NCBI GenBank assembly: GCA_907163345.1
Contig: CAJQUN010000003.1
Span: forward strand, 7,854,821 to 7,918,820
Length of the DNA: 64,000 nucleotides
Direction of reading: 5' to 3'
Source of the DNA: Haberlea rhodopensis
Taxonomy: Eukaryota > Streptophyta > Magnoliopsida > Lamiales > Gesneriaceae
The notes under the pieces are model-generated. The model searched no databases and was not told where the DNA came from. It worked only from the letters and a program-made list of their open reading frames with translations. Positions 12,313 through 22,978 of the stretch are shown one piece after another. A program made the position numbers and the translations under genes. Position 1 is the stretch's first letter. Each line of letters opens with the position of its first letter.

Positions 12313-13042
12313 TGTAAGGTGTACGTTCCGCTTTGAATCTGGATTGACAACCTGCAATTAAAACAAGAAAACAATCCACAGTATACAATTCACAAAGAAC
12401 TATATAAATCAAATATCAAAACAAGAGTAAGGGAATTGGGCTCAGGTCGAGCAGGGTTTCCTTTTACACGTTGTCACCGAGGAACCAAGGTATCGTAGCC
12501 AAAAGGTGGGAGACACACACTGGAATCCTCACACCAAGACACACACAGTCGACTTGGACAGCAAGGGAATAGCACACGCACTGCCAGACTCACGGCCACA
12601 CACACAGTGAGCTACACCAAAAATCTAACCACAAAGGTCAAGACTCACGGCAGCCACCACCACTCTCACATAGAAAGCTCACGGCCAACCACCACGATAC
12701 ACGCACACAGCGCACACTGCTCGCACCACATGGCTCGCACCACAGGAACAGGGACGCGGAAGAAAAGAGGGAAAACACTCAAGAGATTTTCGATTTTCAG
12801 GCTTACCTCATCATAGAACAAATCCATGATTAATAGCAGCGAGGAAGACGAAGGGAAGGAGAGCAAGTCCCAAGCAACGCGGTCAAGCGAGTCCAGCCGA
12901 GGAGACACGATGGAGAAGGTTCTGGAATGAGGTGAAGAAATGAAAGGGGCCGATTGGAAATGGATGGGGGCTCGGTTAATGATGGTAGGAAAAGAATAAA
13001 AAGAAGGCCAAAGCCCAAAAGGTAATGGGCCAAAACCCGACA
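12313..13042 (-). repeat. Copia 5' LTR
   Basis: 730 bp, one base longer than its partner because of a single indel near 12477. It carries the transcription start region of the element on the minus strand. The ATTTG duplication follows directly at 13043. Confidence 0.95.
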
Positions 13043-13047
13043 ATTTG

Positions 13048-13370
13048 CATAAACATGGCAATAGTTATTGCTGCAATGTAACTCTTGGGTCTCATCCTAT
13101 AAATATCAGGTTTGGGGTATCAATTAATTCATTCATAATTGCCTTTACCTACCGCATATATTTCCTCATATTCTCTCGCCTGACTTGAGCGTCGGAGGGG
13201 ACCAGCCAGAAAAACTTCCGGCACCTTTCTCACTGTTGCTTCGTATTTTCAGGTCATTGCAAAAGATATTTACTGACATCCCTGCCGTTATATTGAGTAT
13301 TGGAGAAGAAATAGAGGTGAACCCCTCTCTATTGATATCAGCAAGTCACCGCAAATTTTGGTGATATCAA
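13048..13370 (+). repeat. possible right half of an older LTR (Tat-like)
   Basis: Contains CTATAAATA (13099-13107), then CTGACTTGAGCGTCGGAGG and GAAAAACTTCCGGC. This phrase pattern is typical, from memory, of the R/U5 region of plant Ty3/Gypsy LTRs of the Tat group. It begins where the Copia element ends, so the Copia copy probably inserted into this LTR, with 6560-6846 as the other half. Confidence 0.45.
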
Positions 13371-16073
13371 AGGGTAAGTGCAGATTTGTAGTCGTTAGAT
13401 TAAGAAAGAAATATCTATTCCCTTCTTTCAATTTCAAAATGGTGAATACAAAAGCTTTGATAAACTTAATCAAATGAACGAATAACACTGATTAATCTGA
13501 TAAATCAAATTAGGATTTAAAAAAATCCATTGGACGTATTGTCAATTCCAATATTTCCATAAAAACAAACAGATTACTCAATTCCGTTTATAACCGAATC
13601 GATTGATCGATCATATCTCTAATAGTAGTCGATTTCAGATTTCAGAAATTTGAGAAGGCGGATAAGAGAGTCCCAGCTAAAATAAAAAAAAGAGAACAAA
13701 ATCAACGGCCAGGATTGTTTGGCATGATGACCAGAGTGTGTACAAAAAGTTGGACACGAAAAGTGAAGTTTTTGAATTTGAAAAGAATTTTAAACTTGCA
13801 ACTGTACAAAACATCAGGTCATGGTAAAATGTAAATGAAATACAGCAGAAAATTTGATGTTAACTTAGACAATGCTGTGAGAATATAACACCAATTATAG
13901 ATATTTATTTTTAAATGTGAGATCCACAAAAAAATATGGATCTTGTATGTAAGAACAAATATCCACTCTTGAATGCATCATCAAAATACCCAAAATATAG
14001 CCTAGACATGATCTAAACACATTGTATTTGAATTTTGTATACAAATTGTTAATTAGTCTAATATCATGATTTGATTAATTCATTTAGAAAAATCTATTTT
14101 GGATTTGTTTTATGTGCTTTTACGATTATTTAACGAATTTACAAATGGGTATACCAATAATGGATTAAGATTTCCATACCTTATTATATACTAAGTACTA
14201 TGATAAAAAAATAAACATTTCATATATTTTTAAGGAATTTTTTTTCCCATTTAGATATATAAGTTTGGTGTCGATCATTCTCATTTTCAAGCAAAAACAT
14301 GGGTGTGAATCGGAGAGACTCCGCTCTACCTTGTCCAAATTATTACATCTTTTAAATTCGAGAAAAAAAATTAAATAAATATTATCTAATAAGGAGCAGC
14401 TCCATTTACCCTGCCGTGGTGTTAAGGAAATAAATAAATTCTCGTGGTAGGGAAAAAAAACGTACAAATGTGTGAATTAGTACCTGGCTGGCTGTTCTAA
14501 TATTTCAAATGATTTAGGAGTCAGGTGCCTTCATTGATCTAGGACATTTACATATGTATATTATATTAGGGAGATTATTGTATAAGGATGTGGGCCTCGG
14601 TACATACATACACATATATGTATATATATCTATATTTATATGGTGAATGCAATGAGCCCACACCCAGTGCATGCACGAATTTTCCGTATATTAGTGTGTG
14701 TATATATATATATATATCAATTTTTGTATAAAATATAATTATACTATAGTAATTTTTTTCTATCTAATTTTATATTTGAGTTTTTATTTTATTATTATTC
14801 TCAAAAAATTAAGAGTAATATTGGGGAAAACAGTATTTGCATTTAAAATAGCAAAGTTAATCATAAGGGTACTGTTTTACTTAATAATAGAATAATGTAA
14901 CATATAAATTTACTTATTTATAGATTAAAATTAAGATAAAAGGGGAGAATTAGTATATCTTGCTAATTTGTTTCAGGTATCTTGTGATATAATTCTCAAG
15001 CTGTTGGAACGGTGCTTGTTAATTAGGGCATTATTATTGCCCAGCTCTACGTACTCGTTACTTATACTTTTTCTCTGACATTTACTCACTATATATTGAA
15101 TATTAATTCGTAAAATAATATTTTTTTAATCTATTTGATATAGTATACCTCCCATTTATTTTTATATACACAATTTTCTCAGTAATGAACTAGCAAAGAA
15201 ATGATGATTATTTGAACAAAATTGTACCGAGAATTTCTTGGAAAAATTTCCTTATTAATCAAATTAAGCATTGGAAACCAAACTAAAGAAATCCGTCTGG
15301 AGACCATGATCGATCGTCATGTGTTGACAGCGATTGATCGTAGCAAATAAAAAAAAACGGGCACCAGCATTCTGCAAAGCGCGGTCGATCGGTCCTCCGG
15401 GCGCGATCGATCGTGTGTGACAGATTGTTGAAAAAAGAGGATGCAGTTGATCGATCGATCGATCGATCGGACCTCGTGCAGACTAGCAGAGTGGGTGTCC
15501 CATAGCATGTAACTGTGGTTTTTTCATGAAATGATGGTTCCAAATGTGATATATCTTGATTAGTATATTTATAACAACACCCTCTTGAGTTTAACACATG
15601 ATTTTCGAGTTTAATATCATACTAAAGAGAAAAATTATGTGCATTTTGTTTATCAATCTCATTGTCCAAAGTTTGAATTCCTTTAACATTTGTGATTTGC
15701 GGTTTATGGATTCATGATTTGAAGTGCAAATATCATTAATCATAGTCGTTGTATCTTGGGAAAGTATTTGTCATTGAACCGTGAGCATCATATTTGGGCA
15801 ATATCGTTTCAAGGACAAAGAGTTGAACTTCTGCCTCAACAATCAAAGTCATTTGTTATCTTGCTTGTTATATCCAAAGATACATCTAGATATTTATACA
15901 TACAGAATTCTGATGCCATCAAATTGTACCACATTCTCTATCAATGACTGGTCCATCTTCTATTTTTTTTTCAACTTTATATGTTATCTCTCCTATTCCG
16001 CAAAATAATCGACTTTTATTTTAATTAATTTGAGATATTAATAAAAATAAGTTTCGATTAAATAAATACATGG
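13371..16073. other. intergenic, no gene seen
   Basis: AT-rich, with short TA runs (about 14700-14718) and one island rich in GATC (15290-15480) listed separately. No exon with conserved content was recognised. Confidence 0.55.
15290..15480. repeat. GATC/CGATCG-rich island
   Basis: Repeated ATCGATCG words, ending in five tandem GATC units at 15449-15469, within otherwise AT-rich DNA. It is palindromic by composition. No function is evident. Confidence 0.6.
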
Positions 16074-16790
16074 TTTTTTTTATCAGCAAAATATTTTATT
16101 AAATGAAATGGAAATACAAGACTAACTTGGTCAAAACAAAAATAAAATCTTACAAGAAGCCCATGACTCAATAATACAACTAAAAGCCAACACCTAACTT
16201 CCTAATCTCAATAAAGGTGCTTTGATCCAAGTCTATAGAGTTATTCTGACATTGTTCCCTAACAGTTCAATTTCTAGTATCCATCCTTGAAAAATCAAAC
16301 TAGTTCTTTGTTGCCAAATAGACTACATTATACATTGCCAATGCATTATCCAGAATTTCCTGAGCTTTTTTATTCCCCAAGCCAATACATTGAGAGAGAA
16401 AAGAGTGTATCTCTCCATGAAGAACAGAAGATAAACCAAATCAATCAATACATCTCATCCACACATTATAAGTGAATGAACAATGGTTGAATGATTGCCA
16501 TCGTCTCCCTCCTCTTGGCACAAGTTGTAGTTGAGAGAGTTAGGATCTCCCAGGACCCCTAACCCCTCTTCCGATGAATATTCACTTTAGAGGGAACCTT
16601 GTTTTGCAAAAGCTTCCATACAAATGCACATATTTTCAATAGAATACCTTTGCACCATACCCATTTGTAATGCGTGGATACAAAATCATTAGGAGTCGAA
16701 TTCGAGCATAACACTTTGTAAGTCGAGTGGACTGGGTAACATCACTCCCTTCTTGATTCTAATGTCAATGGTGTTTCAAATCCTCTTTTT
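16074..16790 (-). mobile_element. 5'-truncated LINE with zf-RVT region
   Basis: Read on the minus strand, 16560-16745 resembles the C-terminal zf-RVT region of plant non-LTR retrotransposons: YKVLCSNSTPNDFV, then KICAFVWKLLQNKVPSKVN, and in a shifted frame LGDPNSLNYNLCQEE. The copy ends on the left in AATAAAATATTTTGCTGAT followed by an A-run (T-run at 16074-16080), the usual L1 3' end. Frameshifts and stops show it is dead. The 5' limit is approximate. Confidence 0.6.
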
Positions 16791-16926
16791 ATTCAAAGTT
16801 GTCAATCGAAGAAGAAAGTTGCAAATAAATGCATGATGTAGAAAGCTAAATATATAGAAACCAATGAATCACACACATTTCACAACTCATATAATACATC
16901 AAATTTGAACCAATGTATAATTAAAG

Positions 16927-17841
16927 TGTGAGAATGATGTGTTGTTCACTGTTTATTTTAATAGAAAGATTGAATCAGTTTAAATAATCGTTGATATAAG
17001 TTATATTGAAATACAGAAAATCATTAGAACTTACAGTAACAGTTTATAAACTGTAAAGAAAACACAGCAAGAAATTGGAAATGTTTCTGGACGAGGCCAC
17101 AGCAAGTCGTGTGCCCGTAAACTCAAATTTGCCCCCCTTATCTTCTGGCCTCCTGGACAAGTGAGTTCGAAGGTACAACGCTCAATCACATCTGTTCGGA
17201 TTGAAGCAGAACTCCGAGGAGACTACTTCGAACACTAGTAGTGTGTAGCACTCTCAAACAGTATGCAATGTATGAATGAAGAATGATTTCTGATTTTTGG
17301 ATTATAAAAACATAAGGCTGGAGCAGCTTATATAGCTGAGCAGCAGACATCTCCAAAGGTCTCAGAAATTAAGTGTAATTGTTTAGTGGGGTAGATGAAA
17401 AATCTCAACACTTAACATCAGATTAATATGGATTTAAGTCTCACGCTTAAATCTAACATCAATTCTGTAGGTAGGTGGAAAGTCTCAAACTTAATACTCA
17501 ACAGAATATGCAAAATCAGGTAGATGAAAAGTCATTTCAGAAATCCGAGTAGTAAAAAGATAGGGCTGCCTTCGCGGCAGCGACACACGCGCGCTACGCG
17601 GCGAGCTGATGCGACGAACAACGCGCGAGGGGCACCCATATTTTCTACTTAACTACACTCTACTGATTTGTATCTCATTATAAACAAATCATAAGTGTCT
17701 CAACTTTTCAATGTGAGATTTCTTTAGCCTAGTTGACTATTCATAATTAACTTACCATATTTTTGTTCTCATTAACAAAATTAATAATAATTATTGGGCT
17801 TTTAACAATTAAACCCAATTATTCTTTTATTAATCCCAACA
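16927..17841 (-). mobile_element. solo LTR with 5-bp target duplication
   Basis: A 915-bp block that starts TGTGAGAATG and ends AATCCCAACA, flanked on both sides by TAAAG (16922-16926 and 17842-17846). On the minus strand it starts TGTTGGGATT and contains CTATATAAG as a TATA box near 17320. It also holds a CpG-rich block (17560-17640) in plus orientation. There is no internal domain, so it is a solo LTR left by recombination. The family is probably Copia, judged from the terminus only. Confidence 0.75.
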
Positions 17842-18394
17842 TAAAGTATCATGTGTATGGGAAATTTTTTTTCCAAATATAGTGTATGTATATGTATGTA
17901 TAGATGCTTATGTATGTTGGTATTTTGGTGCAACGGGTCCATCAAAGAATTTCACCATGTGTATGTTTGCGTATATCCATAGCCAATTTATTTGAAGTGT
18001 CAAATTATAAATCCAGATAGTTGAGTTGTAAAGTCAGTTGAGTTGACTTTGACAACGCAAAGTGCATACTTAATTTAAGTTTTATTTTCACAAATATATA
18101 TTTTCGTAGACTAATTAAATTAATATGTTAATACATGAATTTTTTACAAATAAAACATTAAAATTTCAAGAGAGTAAATATACCATTCCATTTGAGGCAT
18201 TCATATTTCAAACAACATTTGAAGAATGTTTAATTATTCAATCAAATAATTTATTTTGATTAATACAAATCTTAATTAATTAATACGTAAAGTGATGGTA
18301 GGACCAGCTAATAAACTAATTAATGAATGATGAATTATTAGAAAACGTATATTTTGTCTTTTTTATTTCCCAGACCACCACAGGCCAAGTCCGA

Positions 18395-19250
18395 ATCCCT
18401 ACCCCAATATATATTTAACCCACTTGCAAATTGACACATTGGACAATTGCAAGTCTAATATAGTAATTGCAAGTGGGATTACATGGTTAATAGATTGGAT
18501 TGCAAATTTAAAAGCTTTCAATTGTTGAAATTGTATTTGCAATGCCACGTGGCATAGCAAATGCAATTTTTTTTTTGTTTTTATTTTTTGAATTTCAAAT
18601 AGATTTATAATTATATATAAATAAATAAAAATATATGTAATTAACATAAAAATATTATATAAATAGTATTAATATTAATATTATATAGTTATTTTAAATA
18701 TTGTTATTATATAACTATTATTATATAAAATAATTTATAATCAAATTATATAAATATTAAATTATATAATATTATTATTATAATTAATATAAATATCATA
18801 TTTTTCATTAAGATATCAATTTGAAGTATAATATATAAATAATGCACAAGGATTTATTAAATTTCATAGGAAATTTTTAAAAGTACGAAATAGAATTTGG
18901 AAAAAAATAATTTATAGTATACATGAATAATATGAAAATAAATTTTAATTTTAAAAATATTTTATAATTTTTGGATAACTTGGATTAATTTTAAAATAAA
19001 AAATAAAGTTGCAAAAACTATATTATAAATCAATCTAAAATATTTAAAGATTTATAATAAATACGAAGAAAATATACTAAAATATAACATAAAATTGAGT
19101 GGGTCCCATTAATTGAAATTGAAGTGAATTGCAGGGATAAATTTGATTTGAAATTGTTGAATGAAATAATTGCAAAAGTTATTGATGTGTCAGTGGAACC
19201 ACTTTTGACATTGGTTTGTAATTGTAGGGATAAAGATGGTCTAAGTACCA
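18395..19250. repeat. possible AT-rich MITE-like element
   Basis: Two flanks with related phrases (AATTGCAAGT-like words, TTGCAAAT, GACATTGG) in roughly inverted order enclose a highly AT-rich core of TTATATAA words. Terminal inverted repeats could not be aligned convincingly and no target duplication was found, so this is tentative. Confidence 0.25.
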
Positions 19251-19449
19251 CTGAGGCCTGTCAGAAATGGATTAATATATATTAATGTCAGATATTAATA
19301 TAATAAATAATGGTAGTTATATGCTCACCAAAAAAGATATGTTAATATATTATTCCCTTTAAAAATGTGTCCATAATACTTGTAATTTACTAAATTTCCC
19401 AGACTTTGCATATATGTAGATATATTATGTTTGTTTGTGTATATTGGAC

Positions 19450-19452
<3 letters not shown>

Positions 19453-19492
<40 letters not shown>
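19453..19492. repeat. AT dinucleotide microsatellite
   Basis: About 20 uninterrupted AT units. Confidence 0.95.
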
Positions 19493-19494
<2 letters not shown>

Positions 19495-21829
19495 TACAAA
19501 ACGAATGTATTATTAATCAATAAGAATCAAGACATTATTAATTTCTAATTAAAACATGATTTTGAGTTGGATCCATAAAACGAATCATAATCACAATTTA
19601 TGCCTTAAAATTTTGGATTGAAAGGACTGAAATGTGCCAACAATGAGTTAGATCCATTCAGCCTACTAAATTGTACGGATTTATTTCTCCAAAATTAAAT
19701 TTTGGCAAGTATATGTTCATGTCACAATGATTGTGATTTGACAAAAATGCCCTTGTACTTATTTATTTCAATACGCACTATCCTCATCACTGTCTTCAAT
19801 ATTCGCTACTTTATAACTTTATGGAGTATGCGGATTTATCTTGTAAAATGCATAAAAATAACGAGTTCATAAAATGATTTATGTGATACCTCTATCCTGG
19901 AGCGAATCTATCGTGTTTATTGAAAGAGGCAAAAGTTAATGACAAAAAGAAAATATGATTTAAGATATACAAAATATAATACGACATATATAATAATTAA
20001 AAAAAATTGAGGGGAAATTTGATCCTTTCAAGACTTATAAATTCGATCTCCCTACCTATATCCTATACGTATAAATCGTGGTAAAAATTAAAAGACTTTA
20101 AAATTTTGTTTTGATTATTTTTGTAAAATAATATGAAATAGAAATTCAAAGTGAAGTTTCATTTACGTTGATTCTTTGGGTCGGGAAGCGATAATTTCAT
20201 TAACAATATAAGATACTATTATCCCATGCTATAGAAAACAACGTGGAACCTTAATGTACATGCATGATGCATGGGTGCGAGTTCACTAATTTTTCACTAC
20301 ATACTCATTATTTAATTAATTTATTCTTCACGAATTATCACTATACTTAATATCGTAACTAATTAATTAATTAGTTATTATTATTATTAAGGAGAATAAT
20401 TTATTCTAATAGTTGCTTTCAAAATTTGTCTACGAGATGTAACTACAAATGCCTCTTCATTTTCGATCCTTCTAAGCATTGGCTTAAATTTCTTGTTGTG
20501 TCGTAGTTTCAATTAAGACGTATTTCCACGATCCCGAATTGTGTCCTTGGACTTCCTGAAGAACAAATGATGAATCATAAATGCAAGATTCCAAATTACT
20601 CAAGGCTGCGTGGACTATATAGGGCTAAAGAGTTATAACGATTTAGAGGATCGAACTAAAAAACTAAATTTCAGAAAATGTGCACTAGTTTTTTTTTTTT
20701 TTTTTTTTGAAAATTTGCATGGGGCTGAAGCTCGATATAGACCATTAGTTGGCTCTGTCCATGCGTGTAAGGTTAGACTTAAATATAAATAATAGTGTTT
20801 AGAAATTTCCTGTCCACAAATTTTTGTATCGTGGAAACAATAAAAGAAACTAAAATACTTTCATACGAAGTAGAATTCCATGACCCTCATAAGATACATT
20901 ATTTATGAAAAGAGATATAAGGCACTTTTGAAATGTTATTTACAAACAATTATTATTCGTGGATGGGAAATATGAAATAGAAAAAACTCAATAACATATT
21001 TATTTTTTGAGAAGGGACAAAAATGTCCAAGTTTGTGTTTGCCTCGTTACTAAATTTTTTTTATTTGAATAAAAATCCCAAATTACATCCTAAAAGCCTA
21101 GATTAACCTCTAACTACCAACAATTAATTTTTATGCAATGGTTTCTTTAAATTTAGTAAGTTAATTATCGCCCCCAACCTGTCAGGTTCTAGGGTTATCC
21201 CCCACCTCACCCTCTCCCAATCTTTATTACCACAAAATTTTTTTTAGGGTTGCCACTTAAGTACCCTCAAAAACTTCGCCACACGCATCTGCAAACAGTA
21301 TCTGTACGCGCCAATCAAGTCTCTCGTTAGTGCGTGGACATCTTTTTTGACAAGACAACTTGTAGCTAACTACCCTTCAAACCTCAGCGTTTGTCTCCAC
21401 GCGTTTGACTCTCCTTTGACTAGGGTTTCACAGGACAAATATAGTGGGATGGTGATAAGCATGGCGTTGCTGGCGCATCCTGATTGGTCTCTGTTTTCTC
21501 TCTCCTACGTTGCATTTATAATTTGAAAAATTATGCTCGCAGGAGATCAAATATATTTCAAAGGTAAACGTTATTTATGATTTTTTTACTGCTGTTTTTG
21601 GATATATTTTATGATGCAATGATAGTTAAAATATGATTTTTATGTGATTATTTTGCATTAAATATCTTGTATTTACCCTATAAAAATATTTGTAGTGTCG
21701 TATATAATATAGATAATTATAAAGAAATATTTCAATTGTATTACGTACATTTGCATTGTATTGTATGTTTAACAGTAAACAGACAGAAGAAAATAAACAA
21801 AGGGATCATAAAAGCACCCACCCTCCTGT

Positions 21830-22075
21830 CTAGCATATCATTTTCTCTCACTAAAACATTTATCCTTCTCTCTCTAACCAATTTCAAACCTAAAAGCTCT
21901 AGGGTTCTCTTTCATTTCGCACTCGAATTCCTCTTACCCACTTTCGAATCACTTCCAGATAATCAGATAACTGAAGACTCCTGTCTTTCTTCTATCGAAT
22001 GAGGATTTTTTCGAAGTGAGCCGTGGCGAAAATTCCTGGGTCGATCAGTCTGATTTTGCGATTCAGCAGAAAAAG
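21830..22075 (+). other. probable 5' UTR exon of the EMF1-like gene
   Basis: CT-rich leader ending at AGAAAAAG before the donor GTTTGT at 22076. The next exon begins at 22964, just before the start codon. The left limit is a guess from the TCTCTCTCTAACC-type leader composition. Confidence 0.5.
21999..22019 (+). promoter_or_regulatory. short upstream ORF in the EMF1 leader
   Basis: ATG AGG ATT TTT TCG AAG TGA lies in the probable leader exon. Such uORFs can reduce translation of the main frame. Its use depends on where transcription starts, which cannot be read here. Confidence 0.35.
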
Positions 22076-22978
22076 GTTTGTATTCTGGTGTTTTGTTATT
22101 GCTTGATGGTTCGGTTTTTCTTGTATGATGTGTTTGTTTTTTGTAGTTTGAGAAAATTGTACTATGCTTTAGCTGACTTTCAGCTGATTCTTTTGCCGCA
22201 CATAAATTTTCATTCATATACCAAGGATTTATATTTATTTTATTGACGTATTTATTTTATGTCCTTTTTTGTTTGAATTTCTTTGATAAAAGTTATGATT
22301 CGTGATATTTTTCTTGTCTATCACTGTTTATGATTCATCTCCAGTGAAGTTAGTCCATGAAATTATCGAGTCCTTTCTTTAATTCTGTGAACCCTAACTT
22401 GGGTTAGAGGTTCTAATGCATAGATTAATTAAACTATTTGCCTGTATTTTTTCAGCTATAATTGAATGCGGTATATGGGTTTTGTGTCCAATTTTTTCTG
22501 GCCGCTGATACTTTATCTTTCACTTCTCTTGGTAAAAGCGAGATTAACATTTTTCCCTAAAGAAAACCCTTAAATCGCTTTACCTTTGTTGTCCTTTTCT
22601 GACTTTGGTTTTACTTTTTGATTGGCGTGTATAGCTATCTTTCAATTGTTTATCATGTAATTTGCTTAAAATCTTTGATCCGATACAGCTTTGTAAATGT
22701 TGGTTTTTTAACTAGGGTTTCAACTATTTGTTCCACGAAAGGCCTATGCATTTGTGCTGCCACATGTTTAGTGTCACTTGTTTTAATCCGGTTTTAATTG
22801 TTGGTGTCGTTTTCTTTTGTGAATTTGACCTTTTATCATGATCTGGGACTGTTTTTGATATTTATTGCATCTTCAATGAATTTTCCATAAGTTAACCCCC
22901 AGTCTTATACGTAGCCATTGAAAATGTACTATCTGATATTGTAGTAATCTTTTCATTCATTAGATATTTATTCTTGGA

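Larger units (their letters stand above)
6847..13042 (-). mobile_element. complete Ty1/Copia retrotransposon, defective
   Basis: A 6196-bp element bounded by LTRs at 6847-7575 and 12313-13042. Both LTRs begin TGTAAGG and end in ACA. The flanking 5-bp target duplication ATTTG is perfect (6842-6846 and 13043-13047). On the minus strand the order is 5' LTR, tRNA-Met primer site, gag, protease, integrase, RT, RNase H, polypurine tract, 3' LTR, which is the Ty1/Copia order. The reading frame carries two nonsense changes and three single-base frameshifts, so this copy cannot make a full polyprotein. By eye the LTRs differ at about 13 substitutions and one indel over 730 bp (about 1.8 %), so the insertion is fairly recent. 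Confidence 0.95.
17847..21780. other. intergenic, no gene seen
   Basis: Very AT-rich. It contains a possible non-autonomous element (18395-19250), an AT microsatellite (19453-19492) and a poly-T run (20690-20710). The last 500 bp lead into the EMF1 promoter region. Confidence 0.55.

Noticed and set aside
12100..12412. Overlapping Gly/Ala/Arg-rich frames in the Copia leader
   Set aside because: They are open in several phases because of the CTGCCCGA repeats and have no start context or homology.
15290..15597. Arg/Asp-rich peptides across the GATC island
   Set aside because: The composition comes from repeated GATC words, and there is no homology or splice context.
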